DNA of 40,290 nucleotides from Alphaproteobacteria bacterium (GCA_016870175.1 VGCG01000007.1:1-40290), one strand, 5' to 3'; positions 17,052 through 27,007 are shown, numbered from the stretch's first letter. Translations and numbers: made by a program. The notes: generated by a model not told the origin, from the letters alone.

Positions 17052-17642
17052 ATGACATTAAACTTTAATGACTTTCAAAAACAGGATATCAAATTTAATA
17101 TCCACGAACTTCAAAAAGCTTTAAAGGAAATTTTAAAAATAAAAAATTTTAATTCTATTGAAAATGTATCTAATTTTAGCTCAATATCCTTAACTCAAAA
17201 ACCTGGTGACCCTGACTCAATAAAAGGTCATAAAGCCAGAGGGGTTTATTGGACTAAACCAGATTCTTCAGGTAAAGAAGTTTTAAGAGACATAAATATT
17301 GATGAGTCAGCCTATACAGAGTTTATCGAGGATTATAAAAAAACGTACTTCAAGGAAGTATATGATCAACTTTCCTCTAGGTACAAATTGGGTCGTGTTA
17401 GAATATTACTAAAAGAACCTCGATCGACTCTAAGTTGGCACAGAGATCCAGAACCAAGATTACATATACCAATTATTACTAATCCTGGTTCTATCATGGT
17501 AATAGAAAATGTAGCAAAGCATTTGCCAGCTGATGGTTCAGTTTGGATAACTAATAATACAAAATATCATAATGCATTTAATGGTGGTGAAGAAGATAGA
17601 ATTCACCTAGTCGCATGCGTTTTAAATTATAAATTTAACTAA
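17052..17642 (+). CDS. Aspartyl/asparaginyl beta-hydroxylase-like 2-oxoglutarate/Fe(II) dioxygenase
   Basis: This 196-residue protein has a jelly-roll oxygenase pattern in its C-terminal half. SWHRDPEPRLHIPI gives His130 and Asp132 as candidate iron ligands, and KYHNAFNGGEEDRIHLV gives His173 plus Arg183, the likely 2-oxoglutarate-binding arginine. The RxHIPI and DRIHLV stretches resemble the Asp/Asn/Pro hydroxylase superfamily (Asp_Arg_Hydrox). The N-terminal 110 residues are not recognised. The substrate is unknown; it could be a free amino acid or a protein residue. It is divergent from hemB and precedes rpiB by one base, so it may be co-transcribed with rpiB and glyA. Confidence 0.7.
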   Translation: MTLNFNDFQKQDIKFNIHELQKALKEILKIKNFNSIENVSNFSSISLTQKPGDPDSIKGHKARGVYWTKPDSSGKEVLRDINIDESAYTEFIEDYKKTYFKEVYDQLSSRYKLGRVRILLKEPRSTLSWHRDPEPRLHIPIITNPGSIMVIENVAKHLPADGSVWITNNTKYHNAFNGGEEDRIHLVACVLNYKFN

Positions 17643-17643
17643 T

Positions 17644-18069
17644 TTGAATAAAATTTTTATTTCTTCAGACCACGCTGGCTATGAATTAAAAGAGTCAATA
17701 AAAAATTTTTTAGATAAAAAGAAAATTAAATATTTAGATTTAGGCCCTTATAACAGCATGACAGTAGATTATCCAGATTATGCCCATAAAGTTGCTAAAA
17801 AAGTTAAGACTAATAAACATCATAGAGGTATCTTAGTGTGTGGTTCAGGCATGGGTATGAATATTGCGGCAAATAGACACGAAAACATTAGAGCGGTACA
17901 ATGCTTTAATTTAAAATCAACAAAATTATCCAGATTGCATAATGATGCAAATATCATTACATTAGGATCAAGGCTGTTATCAAAAAAAAATGCAATAAAT
18001 TGTGTTAAAATATTTTTAACTACTAAATTTGAAGGCGGAAGACATAAAGAAAGGATTAAAAAGATATAA
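17644..18069 (+). CDS. rpiB: Ribose-5-phosphate isomerase B
   Basis: RpiB interconverts ribose 5-phosphate and ribulose 5-phosphate in the pentose phosphate pathway. The 141-residue protein has [12 protein letters not shown] (5-16), [11 protein letters not shown] (41-51) and the active-site stretch [16 protein letters not shown] with Cys66. The start is a TTG at 17644, one base after the upstream stop; the conserved N-terminus begins right there, so TTG is well supported. The gene ends 2 bases before glyA. Confidence 0.95.
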   Translation: MNKIFISSDHAGYELKESIKNFLDKKKIKYLDLGPYNSMTVDYPDYAHKVAKKVKTNKHHRGILVCGSGMGMNIAANRHENIRAVQCFNLKSTKLSRLHNDANIITLGSRLLSKKNAINCVKIFLTTKFEGGRHKERIKKI

Positions 18070-18071
18070 AA

Positions 18072-19382
18072 ATGTCTAGTGAAAATAGTTATATAAATGA
18101 TCAATATCGTAGTTTTTTTGAAGACAGTTTATCAAAAACTGATCCAGAGTTGTATAGAGCTATTAGAGATGAGTTAAAGAGACAGCAGGAGCATATTGAA
18201 TTAATTGCATCAGAAAATATTGTTTCCCAGGCTGTATTGGAGGCACAGGGTTCTATTTTAACAAATAAATATGCTGAAGGCTATCCTGGAAAAAGATATT
18301 ACAATGGATGCGAACATGTTGATGTAGCCGAAAGTTTAGCAATTGAAAGATTAAAAAAAATTTTTAGTTGCAAATTTGCTAATGCTCAACCTCATTCTGG
18401 TGCTCAAGCTAACGGTGCAGTTTTTTTTGCTTTATTAAATCCAGGGGATACTTTTATGGGCATGAGTCTAAATTCTGGTGGTCATATTACTCATGGATTA
18501 AAAATTTCAATGTCAGGTAAATGGTTTAACGCTATCGGATACGATGTTGATAAAAAATCAGAATTAATAGATTATGATAATGTTGAAAAACTCGCTTTAG
18601 AACATAAGCCTAGACTCATAATTGCAGGTGGAAGCGCTTATTCTAGAATAATTGACTTTAAAAGATTTAGAGAAATTGCTGATAAAGTTGGAGCTTATTT
18701 CATGGTTGATATGGCTCATTTTTCTGGTCTAGTTGCTGGCAAAGCTTATCCAAATCCGTGTGATTATGCGCATGTGGTAACTTCAACAACGCATAAAGTT
18801 TTTAGAAGTGCACGAGGTGGAATTATTTTAACAAACCATGAAGATTTAGCAAAAAAATTTAATACTGCCGTATTTCCAGGGTTGCAAGGCGGTCCATTAA
18901 TGCATGTTATTGCTTCCAAAGCTGCAGGTTTTTTAGAGGCTTTAAGACCTGAATTTAAAGTCTATATAAAATCTGTTTTAGCTAATGCTAAAATTTTATC
19001 TGAGACACTTAAAAATAATGGTTTCAAAATTTACTCTGGTGGCACAGATACGCATTTAATGTTAGTTGATTTGAGACCGTTTAATGTAAAAGGTAATTTA
19101 GCTGCAGAAAGTTTACAAAATGCCAATATTACTTGTAATAAAAATGGTATTCCTTTTGACACTGAAAAACCAATGATTACATCTGGAATAAGGCTTGGTA
19201 CGCCAGCAGCTACTACCAGAGGTTTTGGCTTAAAAGAATTCCAAAAAGTAGGTGAATTAATAACTAAAGTTATAAGGGGCTTATCTGAAAATCCAGAGGA
19301 TAATTCAAAAATCGAAAATGAGGTTAGAAAAGAAGTTATTAATTTATGTTCGACATTTCCGATTTATAAAAATTTGTCATAA
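18072..19382 (+). CDS. glyA: Serine hydroxymethyltransferase
   Basis: GlyA interconverts serine and glycine with transfer of a one-carbon unit to tetrahydrofolate. The pyridoxal-phosphate lysine is Lys242 in [15 protein letters not shown]. Other motifs are LIASENIVS (44-52), [18 protein letters not shown] (67-84) and [13 protein letters not shown] (211-223). Length (436) is normal. It links directly to the sarcosine oxidase genes of the window, which yield glycine and methylenetetrahydrofolate. It shares one base with nrdR (TAATG), the standard alphaproteobacterial order. Confidence 0.98.
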   Translation: MSSENSYINDQYRSFFEDSLSKTDPELYRAIRDELKRQQEHIELIASENIVSQAVLEAQGSILTNKYAEGYPGKRYYNGCEHVDVAESLAIERLKKIFSCKFANAQPHSGAQANGAVFFALLNPGDTFMGMSLNSGGHITHGLKISMSGKWFNAIGYDVDKKSELIDYDNVEKLALEHKPRLIIAGGSAYSRIIDFKRFREIADKVGAYFMVDMAHFSGLVAGKAYPNPCDYAHVVTSTTHKVFRSARGGIILTNHEDLAKKFNTAVFPGLQGGPLMHVIASKAAGFLEALRPEFKVYIKSVLANAKILSETLKNNGFKIYSGGTDTHLMLVDLRPFNVKGNLAAESLQNANITCNKNGIPFDTEKPMITSGIRLGTPAATTRGFGLKEFQKVGELITKVIRGLSENPEDNSKIENEVRKEVINLCSTFPIYKNLS

Positions 19383-19840
19383 TGATTTGTCCTTGTGCAA
19401 ATAAAGGCGAAACATCAGTTGTAGATTCGAGACCCACAGAAGACGGCACGGCAATACGTAGAAGAAGAATATGTGTTTGTGGAAAAAGATTTACTACATT
19501 TGAAAGAGTTCAATTTAGAGAACTAGTTGTTATAAAAAAAAATGGTAGAAAATCAATATATGATAGAGACAAACTTTCAAAGTCAGTTTATATAGCTCTT
19601 AAAAAAAGACCTATAGACACTGAAACAGTTGAAAAATTTATAACAAAAATTTCTAGATCCTTAGAAGATTTAGGACAAAGCGAAATCACAACAAATACAA
19701 TAGGTACAATGGTTATGGAAGGTTTAAAAGAACTAGATCCAGTTGCTTATGTCAGATTTGCCTCAGTATATAGAAATTTTAGAGAAGAAAAAGATTTTGT
19801 TCAATTCGTGGACAAATTAGATGTCTACAAAAAAAAATAA
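19382..19840 (+). CDS. nrdR: Transcriptional repressor NrdR with atypical zinc knuckles
   Basis: NrdR represses ribonucleotide reductase genes, sensing ATP and dATP through an ATP-cone domain. The 152-residue protein keeps [18 protein letters not shown] (12-29), [25 protein letters not shown] sequence after it, and the ATP cone at about 47-137. The zinc ribbon differs from the norm: the first knuckle is CPC (Cys3, Cys5) and the second CVC (Cys31, Cys33), where other NrdR proteins have CxxC twice. All four cysteines remain. It overlaps ribD by 20 bases, as is common for nrdR-ribD pairs. Confidence 0.95.
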   Translation: MICPCANKGETSVVDSRPTEDGTAIRRRRICVCGKRFTTFERVQFRELVVIKKNGRKSIYDRDKLSKSVYIALKKRPIDTETVEKFITKISRSLEDLGQSEITTNTIGTMVMEGLKELDPVAYVRFASVYRNFREEKDFVQFVDKLDVYKKK

Positions 19841-20927
19841 ATTTTCGAAATTAGATATCAATTTTATGAAACTTGCTTTTGTTTTAGCAAGTACCCGTCA
19901 AGGCTTTACGGGCACTAATCCATCTGTTGGTTGTGTCATTGTTAAAAATAACAAAATTGTATCTATCGGTCAAACAGGGTTTAACGGAAGACCCCATGCT
20001 GAATTTAATGCAATAAAGAATACCAATGAAAATTTAAATGGTGCAAAAATTTACATTACGCTTGAGCCTTGTAATCATTATGGAAAAACACCTCCTTGCA
20101 CAAATTCGATAATTAAAAGTAAAATAGGGGAGGTTATCTACACAATAAACGATATAGATAAAAGAGTAAGTGGAAAAAGTCTAAAAATTCTTCAGAGGCA
20201 TAATATAATAGTAAAAAGAGGTTTATTAAAAAAAAATGCAGAAAATTTTTATAAACCTTACTTTTTTAATCGCAAAACAAAACTACCTTATGTGACAGGT
20301 AAAATCGCAGTATCTAAAAATAACTTAATATTTAGCAAAGGGTCTCCTAGAATTACAGATAAATTCTCAGATAAATTAACTCATTTGTTAAGATATAAAA
20401 ATGATAGTTTATTAATTAGTAAAAAAACTCTAAATAATGATAATCCAAAGTTAAACTGCAGATTAAAAAAATTAAATAAATTTTCACCTAAAAGAGTAAT
20501 ATTAGATAATAATTTAGAAACTGACAATAAATCTTATATTTTTAAAACCTCAAATTCAAAAAATACAATTTTTTTTTATAATAAAGCTATTAAATCAAAA
20601 ATACTTAAATTTAAAAAAAAAAAAGTTAAAATTATCAAATCAAAACTATCTAATAAAAACTATTTTGATTTAAAAAAAATGCTTAAGAAACTTTATATTA
20701 CGGGATGTAGAAATCTTTTAGTTGAGGGAGGAAATGATTTAACCAAAAGTTTTTTAAAAGAGAAATTATTTAATGAATTTTATTTATTTAAAAGTCCAAA
20801 AAAATTATCTCAATTAGTTTATCATAAGAATTTTAATGCTCAAAAATTGCTAAAAAAAAATTTTAAGAATTTAGTTAAAATTAATACTAAATTTGGAAAA
20901 GATAAAATAACTTTATATAGAAATTAA
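19821..20927 (+). CDS. ribD: Bifunctional riboflavin biosynthesis deaminase/reductase RibD
   Basis: RibD carries out the deaminase and reductase steps after GTP cyclohydrolase II in riboflavin synthesis. The N-terminal deaminase has His59 and Glu61 in RPHAEFNAI, and zinc cysteines Cys84 and Cys93 in [12 protein letters not shown]. The C-terminal reductase half starts near residue 155 ([11 protein letters not shown]) and includes [14 protein letters not shown] (about 311-324). It is 368 residues, normal for the fusion. The C-terminal half is very lysine- and asparagine-rich and more diverged. The ATG at 19821 lies inside the end of nrdR. Confidence 0.95.
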   Translation: MSTKKNKFSKLDINFMKLAFVLASTRQGFTGTNPSVGCVIVKNNKIVSIGQTGFNGRPHAEFNAIKNTNENLNGAKIYITLEPCNHYGKTPPCTNSIIKSKIGEVIYTINDIDKRVSGKSLKILQRHNIIVKRGLLKKNAENFYKPYFFNRKTKLPYVTGKIAVSKNNLIFSKGSPRITDKFSDKLTHLLRYKNDSLLISKKTLNNDNPKLNCRLKKLNKFSPKRVILDNNLETDNKSYIFKTSNSKNTIFFYNKAIKSKILKFKKKKVKIIKSKLSNKNYFDLKKMLKKLYITGCRNLLVEGGNDLTKSFLKEKLFNEFYLFKSPKKLSQLVYHKNFNAQKLLKKNFKNLVKINTKFGKDKITLYRN

Positions 20928-20928
20928 T

Positions 20929-21522
20929 ATGTTTAATGGAATTATATTTCATCAAGGCAAAATAGCAAAAATAATAAAAAGACCTAAAGGTATTAATATT
21001 TTTATTAATTCAAATCTAAAGATAAATAAAAAGGATATTGGCATATCAATAGCATGCGATGGTATTTGTTTAACTTTGATTTCACTTAAAAAAAAATTGA
21101 TGGAATTTTATCTTTCAAACGAAACAATTAGAAGATCAAAATTTAAATTTTTAAAAATTAATGATTTGATTAATCTTGAACTACCCCTGAAATATGGACA
21201 AAAAATTTCTGGTCATATTTGTCAGGGGCATGTTGATACAACTGCAACCATTGTTAATATAAAAAAAATAGATAAATCTTTTTTATTTGATTTTAAGATA
21301 AACAAAAAATATAAAAAAAATTTAATTGAAAAGGCTTCTATTTCTATTAACGGTATTTCATTAACCATATCTAAAGTAACTGAAAAGGGTTTTCAAATTT
21401 GGGTTATTCCACATACAATTAAATTAACGAACTTATCCATCTTAAAAAAAAATAATTTAGTGAACATTGAGATAGATATCCTATCTAAATACGTTAGAAA
21501 TCATTTCTATGAAAAAAAATAA
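20929..21522 (+). CDS. ribE: Riboflavin synthase alpha chain
   Basis: This enzyme dismutates 6,7-dimethyl-8-ribityllumazine to riboflavin; the same gene is called ribC in E. coli. The 197-residue protein shows the expected internal duplication: MFNGIIFHQGKI with IACDGICLTLI (41-51) in the first barrel, and GHICQGHVDTTATI (95-108) with SISINGISLTI in the second. It follows ribD after one base and overlaps the next gene by 14 bases. No FMN riboswitch was seen in front of the riboflavin genes. Confidence 0.95.
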   Translation: MFNGIIFHQGKIAKIIKRPKGINIFINSNLKINKKDIGISIACDGICLTLISLKKKLMEFYLSNETIRRSKFKFLKINDLINLELPLKYGQKISGHICQGHVDTTATIVNIKKIDKSFLFDFKINKKYKKNLIEKASISINGISLTISKVTEKGFQIWVIPHTIKLTNLSILKKNNLVNIEIDILSKYVRNHFYEKK

Positions 21523-22609
21523 TTTTTCATCTATAGAGAGCATTATTAATACTGCTAAGAAAGGTGGTATGTTTATTCTTGTCGACGATGAGAAAAGAGA
21601 GAATGAAGGTGATTTAATTATTTCATCCTCCGACGCTAATGCAAAAAATATAAATTTTATGGCAAAATATGGTCGAGGCCTAATTTGCTTAGCTATGGAT
21701 AGTGTTCAAGCAAAAAAATTAAACTTATCTTTAATGTCGCCAATTAATCAATCTAGAAATCAAACTGCTTTCACTGTTTCCATTGAAGCCAAAAGAGGTA
21801 TTTCAACTGGAATTTCAGCAAAAGATAGAGCAAGAACTATCAAAATTGCATCAAAGAGGAATCCAAATAAAAAGGAAATTGTTTCTCCAGGTCATGTTTT
21901 TCCAATAATAGCAAAAGATGGAGGTGTGTTAGTAAGAGCTGGTCATACTGAGGCCTCCGTTGATATTTCAAAACTTGCTAAAAAAAACAACTCAGCTGTA
22001 ATTTGTGAAATAATGAATGAGGATGGATCAATGGCCAAGAACGAAGACCTATTTAATTTTGCAAAAAAACATAAACTTAAAATAGGAAAAATTGATGATT
22101 TAATTGCTTATAGATTAAAAAAAGAAAAATTAATTAGATTAAAAAAGCAAACTGATATTTTAATTATGAAACAAAAGTTTAATATTAAAATTTACGAAAA
22201 CATATTAGATGAATCAGAGCATTTTGCTTTGATAAAAGGACAATTAAAAAAAAATATAATCCCTAGGGTAAGAGTCATTTCTTCGAATATTGTTCAAAAT
22301 TATTTAATAAATCAAAAATTGCCCAATTCATTTAATAAAACAATTAATTATTTTAAAAAATTTTCAAATTGTGTTTTAGTTTTTATTAAAGACACAAATT
22401 TAAAATCTGTTACTCAAACTCTCAAAGATTATAAAGATAAAAATTTTTATAAAAAAGGTAATGATAAATTAATAAGAAATTATGGTATCGGTGCTCAAAT
22501 AATCAAAGATTTAAAGATTAAAAAAATGATTTTAATAACAAAATCTCCAAAAAGAGTGATTGGTCTGGATGGCTATGATATAAAGATTGTTAAACAAGAA
22601 ATAATATAA
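21509..22609 (+). CDS. ribB: 3,4-dihydroxy-2-butanone 4-phosphate synthase with degenerate GTP cyclohydrolase II-like domain
   Basis: The N-terminal ~205 residues form DHBP synthase: VDDEKRENEGDLI at 25-37, SPGHVFPIIAKDGGVLVR at 126-143, and GHTEASVDISKLA at 145-157. Residues about 215-366 align in position and in their end (RNYGIGAQIIKDL, then MILITKSPKRVIGLDGYDI) with GTP cyclohydrolase II. But the zinc cysteine and catalytic motifs (the ECLTGD and CDC regions) are absent. This resembles described RibBX-type proteins, in which the second domain is inactive. A separate RibA would then be required elsewhere in the genome. One base is shared with ribH. Confidence 0.92.
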   Translation: MKKNNFSSIESIINTAKKGGMFILVDDEKRENEGDLIISSSDANAKNINFMAKYGRGLICLAMDSVQAKKLNLSLMSPINQSRNQTAFTVSIEAKRGISTGISAKDRARTIKIASKRNPNKKEIVSPGHVFPIIAKDGGVLVRAGHTEASVDISKLAKKNNSAVICEIMNEDGSMAKNEDLFNFAKKHKLKIGKIDDLIAYRLKKEKLIRLKKQTDILIMKQKFNIKIYENILDESEHFALIKGQLKKNIIPRVRVISSNIVQNYLINQKLPNSFNKTINYFKKFSNCVLVFIKDTNLKSVTQTLKDYKDKNFYKKGNDKLIRNYGIGAQIIKDLKIKKMILITKSPKRVIGLDGYDIKIVKQEII

Positions 22610-22998
22610 TGAAAAAAAAATATTTAATCGTAATTGCTAATTACTATAAAGATATATCTAAAGGACTACTTGATAGTTCAAAAAAAATTCTTCCAAAAAA
22701 TAATATAATTAAAATAATTACTGTTCCGGGTGTTTTTGAAATTCCAGTTACTATTTCAAAGAATATAAAAAAATTTGATGCTTTTATTGCTTTAGGTTGT
22801 GTAATAAAAGGTGAAACTCCACATTTTAATTTTATTTCTCAAGCTTCTACAAATGCAATCATGCAATTGTCTATTCATTATCAAAAGCCGATTGGAAACG
22901 GTATTATAACCTGCCTAAATATGAAGCAAGCTATAGCACGAAAGAAAAAAGGTTCTGAAGCTGCTCTTGCAGTTTTGTCTGTATTGAATCAAAAATGA
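22609..22998 (+). CDS. ribH: 6,7-dimethyl-8-ribityllumazine synthase
   Basis: RibH joins the DHBP and pyrimidine branches to form the lumazine precursor of riboflavin. Motifs are VPGVFEIPV (39-47) and GCVIKGETPHFNFI (63-76), with His72 at the expected catalytic position. The end KKKGSEAALAVLSVL fits the family. At 129 residues it is shorter than the usual 140-160, with a trimmed N-terminus. It overlaps nusB by 4 bases. Confidence 0.94.
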   Translation: MKKKYLIVIANYYKDISKGLLDSSKKILPKNNIIKIITVPGVFEIPVTISKNIKKFDAFIALGCVIKGETPHFNFISQASTNAIMQLSIHYQKPIGNGIITCLNMKQAIARKKKGSEAALAVLSVLNQK

Positions 22999-23405
22999 GA
23001 ACCCCTTTTAGTCCAAAAAATAATCCTAGAGTAATAATCATCCAAAAATTATATGCTAAATTTTTTAATAATGAAGAAGATCTAAATTTTCCAAAACATA
23101 GATTTAAAAAATTTATTAAGGATGTTGTAATTGGCACTATAGAAAGAAATGACGTTATCCTAGAAGAAATAAGTAAAAATCTCAAAGCTAATTCTGTTTT
23201 TGAAAATCTTGATAAAGTTTTTCAGGTTATATTGAGATCTGCCACTTATGAATTTCTCTATAAACCAAATTTATCTATAAATATTATCATTAAGGAATAT
23301 TTAATTGCTTCAAATTTTTTTTTAATCAAAAACCAAACAAAATACTTAAATGCTCTGCTAGATTCTATTGGAAAAAAATTAAGATCATCAAATGCAAGAG
23401 TTTGA
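22995..23405 (+). CDS. nusB: Transcription antitermination factor NusB
   Basis: NusB binds boxA RNA with NusE (S10) in rRNA antitermination. The 136-residue all-helical protein has LYAKFFN near 14-20, FENLDKVFQVILRSATYEFLY-type sequence in the middle, and IIIKEYLIASNFF near 92-104. These match the family, where a leucine and glutamate-rich helix precedes the ID/YLxxA motif. It sits in the ribH-nusB-thiL order common in alphaproteobacteria, with an ATGA overlap upstream and a 14-base overlap downstream. Confidence 0.9.
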   Translation: MRTPFSPKNNPRVIIIQKLYAKFFNNEEDLNFPKHRFKKFIKDVVIGTIERNDVILEEISKNLKANSVFENLDKVFQVILRSATYEFLYKPNLSINIIIKEYLIASNFFLIKNQTKYLNALLDSIGKKLRSSNARV

Positions 23406-24351
23406 GATTATAAAAGACTATTTTTCAAAATTATCCAATCAAAATCAAGCCTCTTTGAAATTAAATGATGATGTTTTTTTTGAAAAAAATAAAAAAATGG
23501 CTATTTCAACTGATACATATGTTGAAGGAATTCATTTTCTAAATTTTAATAGACCTGAACTAGTAATTAAAAAGATTATCCGTTCATCTATCTCTGATTT
23601 AATTTGTAAGGGAGTTAAACCAAAATATTATTTTATTTCAGTTGCAGGGCATAAATTTGTATTTTCAAAAGCAAACCTTAAAAAAATTTCAAGATCATTA
23701 AGTCAAGAACAAAAAAAATATAAAATCTTATTGTGTGGTGGTGATACAGTGTTTTCAAAAAAATTGACATTGACAATTACATCAATTGGATTTTCAAAAA
23801 AAATAGTTTTAAGAAATCAAGCTAAATTATTTGATGATATTTATACCACTGGAAATTTAGGCGATAGTTATATGGGTCTTCAAATTTTAAAAAAAAAAAT
23901 CAGATTGAATAAAAATTTAGAGAAATATTTTATTAAAAAGTACTATTTACCCGAGATTCAATTGAATTTATCACAAAAGTTATTAAATTTTGCAAATACT
24001 GCTATGGATATCTCTGACGGTTTAGTAACTGATTTAGAAAAATTAATTAATAATCAAAAATTTTCTTATAAATTATACTTAGATGACATTCCAATCTCTA
24101 GTAATTTAAATAAAGTTTTAGTATCCAGAAATTTTTTGAAAAAAGATTTTATATCTAATGGTGATGATTATCAGATATTATTTACCTCTAATTCAAATAA
24201 AAACAAAATGATTCTTAGAATTGCTAAATCTTTAGGTATTAAGATAACAAAAATTGGCAAGATTTGTTCAGCTAAAGAAAAATCATTAATTATTGACAAA
24301 AATCAAAACAAAGTTGAAATTAAAAATAAAGGTTTTATTCATCATTTTTAA
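23392..24351 (+). CDS. thiL: Thiamine-monophosphate kinase
   Basis: ThiL phosphorylates thiamine monophosphate to the diphosphate cofactor. The 319-residue protein has LNDDVFFE (24-31), STDTYVEGIHF (39-49), SISDLICKGVKP near 66-77, LCGGDT near 116-121 and NGDDYQILF near 256-264. These are the metal and nucleotide-binding motifs of the AIR synthase-related fold. The first motif is NDD where GDD is more common. It closes the glyA-to-thiL run and is followed by a 78-base gap before hppA. Confidence 0.93.
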   Translation: MQEFEIIKDYFSKLSNQNQASLKLNDDVFFEKNKKMAISTDTYVEGIHFLNFNRPELVIKKIIRSSISDLICKGVKPKYYFISVAGHKFVFSKANLKKISRSLSQEQKKYKILLCGGDTVFSKKLTLTITSIGFSKKIVLRNQAKLFDDIYTTGNLGDSYMGLQILKKKIRLNKNLEKYFIKKYYLPEIQLNLSQKLLNFANTAMDISDGLVTDLEKLINNQKFSYKLYLDDIPISSNLNKVLVSRNFLKKDFISNGDDYQILFTSNSNKNKMILRIAKSLGIKITKIGKICSAKEKSLIIDKNQNKVEIKNKGFIHHF

Positions 24352-24380
24352 AATTTAATTATTGCCTTTTATTTTTTTTT

Positions 24381-24409
24381 TTGTACTGTTCCGTTTTTAA
24401 TATTAATTA
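24381..24409 (+). promoter_or_regulatory. Candidate promoter of hppA
   Basis: TTGTAC (24381-24386) and TAATTA (24404-24409) are spaced by 17 bases in the 78-base gap after thiL. The T-rich run just before (24371-24382) might help end the upstream transcript. The match is modest. Confidence 0.3.
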
Positions 24410-24429
24410 TTTCAAAACTTTATTTTTAA

Positions 24430-26535
24430 ATGGATTTTATAATCGAAAAAATTTTATTATGTACTATCGGTGCAGGTTTTCTATCTATTATTTATGGATT
24501 TTTTACAGGAATAAGTATTTTAAAATCAAGCCCTGGAAACGAAAAAATGAGAGAAATTGCCCAAGCAATTCAGATTGGTGCAAAAGCATACCTTGCTAGA
24601 CAATATAAGACAATTGCAATTGTTGGTATGGTTGTTTTGTTTATAGTTAGTATAGCCTTCAGTCCATTAGTTGGATTAGGCTATTTAATAGGTGCAACTT
24701 TATCAGGCATTGCTGGTTATGTTGGGATGTTGGTTTCTGTTCAAGCCAATGTTAGAACTGCTGAAGCATCTAGAAAAGGTTTAGCTAGTGGTCTGGCCAT
24801 TGCTTTTAAATCTGGTGCTGTTACAGGAATGCTTGTTGCTGGTTTAGCTTTGTTAGCTATAGCAATTTATTACTATTTTTTATTAAAATTTAATATAGAC
24901 GATCGTGAAATTGTTAATTCATTAGTTGCTCTTGGCTTCGGAGCTTCGTTAATCTCAATTTTTGCAAGATTAGGCGGTGGTATATTTACAAAGGGAGCTG
25001 ATGTAGGTGCAGACTTGGTTGGTAAAGTTGAAGCTGGAATCCCAGAGGATGATCCAAGAAACCCTGCTGTAATTGCTGACAACGTTGGTGACAATGTTGG
25101 CGATTGTGCTGGTATGGCAGCCGATTTATTTGAAACTTATGCGGTAACTATTGTTGCCACAATGGTTTTATCATCAATATTTTTTATTGGTAATCTAAAT
25201 ATGATGATCTATCCACTCACAATAGGGGGCGCATGCATTTTGACATCAATCTTAGGAACTTTTTTTGTTAAACTTGGCAAAAATAAAAATGTTATGAGTG
25301 CTTTGTATAAAGGATTTATTGTATCGGCAATTACTTCAATAATAATTCTGTTTCCAGTTACTGATTACGTGATTGGATTTGAAAAAAATTATACGATTAA
25401 TGACAAATCTTTTAGTGGTCTCGCCTTATATTTTTGTGGAATAATTGGTCTAATAATTACAGGTTTATTAATTTGGATTACTGAGTATTATACTGGAACT
25501 AATTACAGACCAGTTCAATCAGTAGCCGCTTCATCAATAACAGGTCATGGAACTAATGTTATTCAAGGGTTGGCTGTTTCAATGGAAGCTACTGCTGTAC
25601 CTGCATTAATTATTGTATTGGGAATATTAATAACAAACTCTATTGCAGGTCTTTATGGAATTGCAATTGCTGTAACCACAATGTTATCTTTGGCTGGTAT
25701 GGTGGTTGCCTTAGATGCTTATGGACCAGTTACTGACAATGCTGGTGGTATAGCTGAAATGTCTAAATTGGATAAAAAAGTTAGAAAAATTACTGATAAA
25801 TTAGATGCTGTCGGCAATACCACAAAAGCAGTCACAAAAGGTTATGCAATCGGATCTGCTGGTTTAGGGGCATTAGTATTATTTGCTGCATACGTAGAAG
25901 ATATAAAACATTTTTCAAATCTGACAGGGTCTAAACTGGAAGGAATAGTAGTAACTTTTGATTTATCAAACCCCTATGTTGTGGTTGGGTTATTAATTGG
26001 TGGAATGTTACCTTATTTATTTGGTTCAATGGGTATGCAGGCTGTTGGAAGAGCAGGTGGTGCAGTGGTTATTGAGGTTAGAAGACAATTTAAAAGTAAT
26101 TCTGGCATCATGAAGGGTACGCAAAAACCAGATTATGCAAAATTAGTTGATTTGTTAACTGTTGCAGCAATTAAGGAGATGATAATCCCATCTTTATTGC
26201 CAGTCTTATCTCCAATTTTATTATATTTTATAATTTTAGGTATAGGAGGACAGGTTGCTGCCTTGGCTGCAGTTGGTGCAATGTTACTTGGAGTAATTAT
26301 AACAGGTCTCTTTGTAGCAGTTTCAATGACTGCTGGTGGAGGCGCTTGGGACAATGCAAAAAAATATATTGAAGATGGTAATCATGGGGGCAAAGGTTCT
26401 GATGCTCACAAAGCTGCCGTTACTGGTGACACAGTAGGTGATCCTTACAAAGATACTGCTGGACCAGCTGTTAATCCGATGATTAAAATAACAAACATTG
26501 TTGCTCTTTTATTAATCGCTGTTATCGCTGGCTGA
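24430..26535 (+). CDS. hppA: Membrane-bound proton-pumping pyrophosphatase
   Basis: HppA uses pyrophosphate hydrolysis to pump protons across the inner membrane. The 701-residue protein has about 16 hydrophobic segments. The catalytic core reads [21 protein letters not shown] in two parts from 191, followed by [22 protein letters not shown] (from 217). A second aspartate-rich motif lies near the C-terminus at [20 protein letters not shown] has Lys466 at the position that marks potassium-independent enzymes; potassium-dependent ones have alanine. Its 3' end overlaps the convergent bamE by 14 bases. Confidence 0.97.
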   Translation: MDFIIEKILLCTIGAGFLSIIYGFFTGISILKSSPGNEKMREIAQAIQIGAKAYLARQYKTIAIVGMVVLFIVSIAFSPLVGLGYLIGATLSGIAGYVGMLVSVQANVRTAEASRKGLASGLAIAFKSGAVTGMLVAGLALLAIAIYYYFLLKFNIDDREIVNSLVALGFGASLISIFARLGGGIFTKGADVGADLVGKVEAGIPEDDPRNPAVIADNVGDNVGDCAGMAADLFETYAVTIVATMVLSSIFFIGNLNMMIYPLTIGGACILTSILGTFFVKLGKNKNVMSALYKGFIVSAITSIIILFPVTDYVIGFEKNYTINDKSFSGLALYFCGIIGLIITGLLIWITEYYTGTNYRPVQSVAASSITGHGTNVIQGLAVSMEATAVPALIIVLGILITNSIAGLYGIAIAVTTMLSLAGMVVALDAYGPVTDNAGGIAEMSKLDKKVRKITDKLDAVGNTTKAVTKGYAIGSAGLGALVLFAAYVEDIKHFSNLTGSKLEGIVVTFDLSNPYVVVGLLIGGMLPYLFGSMGMQAVGRAGGAVVIEVRRQFKSNSGIMKGTQKPDYAKLVDLLTVAAIKEMIIPSLLPVLSPILLYFIILGIGGQVAALAAVGAMLLGVIITGLFVAVSMTAGGGAWDNAKKYIEDGNHGGKGSDAHKAAVTGDTVGDPYKDTAGPAVNPMIKITNIVALLLIAVIAG

Positions 26536-27007
26536 TTTCTCCTCTTTTTTTGGCTCTTACACCAAGGGGATCATTAATCTTTTGTCTCATACTAGACATG
26601 AATTCATAAATAAAAGAAGTTTTTTGGAAACTAGAGTCGGTAGTTTCATCAGCAATTTTTATATTTTCCATATTATCTATATTATAAAATTCTTTTTTTT
26701 TTAAAATACCATTTTTATCTATTTCAACAACAAGTACATCATTTTTAAATATTTTTGTTCTTCCAAGGTTTTTAATTCCAGAATTAGTTTCTTTTCTTTC
26801 AATATAAATCCATAGATCATTATCAAATTTACTTTTTGTCGATGGCTCACCTAGAGTTTTTATAACATCATTTCTATTGCTTTGGTCAATTATTAAAATT
26901 TGATGTTTTTTTTCTAAGAAAGGAACGCCATGACTTCTAACAACCTTTTTAAAACTACAATTTGTAACTACTAAAGAAAAAATTATTGTGTATAATATTT
27001 TACGCAT
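26522..27007 (-). CDS. bamE: Outer-membrane lipoprotein, BamE/SmpA family
   Basis: BamE is a small lipoprotein of the beta-barrel assembly machinery. The lipobox VVTNCS places the lipidated cysteine at residue 17, after a short signal peptide. The family core follows: [20 protein letters not shown] (about 45-64) and LWIYIERKE (65-73), then strands ending in [10 protein letters not shown]. The 161 residues include a C-terminal tail, [17 protein letters not shown], that lies outside the core. In other alphaproteobacteria this gene is divergent from the bc1 chaperone gene, as here. Its ATG overlaps the ATG of that gene. Confidence 0.88.
   Translation of the reverse strand: MRKILYTIIFSLVVTNCSFKKVVRSHGVPFLEKKHQILIIDQSNRNDVIKTLGEPSTKSKFDNDLWIYIERKETNSGIKNLGRTKIFKNDVLVVEIDKNGILKKKEFYNIDNMENIKIADETTDSSFQKTSFIYEFMSSMRQKINDPLGVRAKKRGEISQR
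26991..26996 (+). promoter_or_regulatory. Candidate -10 box of the bc1 chaperone gene
   Basis: TATAAT ends 9 bases before the ATG at 27006 and lies within the first codons of the divergent bamE. Transcription would start within a few bases of the ATG. No convincing -35 is seen. Confidence 0.4.

Noticed and set aside
24381..24599. 72-codon plus-strand frame over the hppA start
   Set aside because: It overlaps hppA in another frame, has no family match and has a Tyr/Asn/Arg-rich, non-coding look.
26988..27005. GTG start for the bc1 chaperone gene
   Set aside because: It overlaps the TATAAT box; the ATG at 27006 is preferred.
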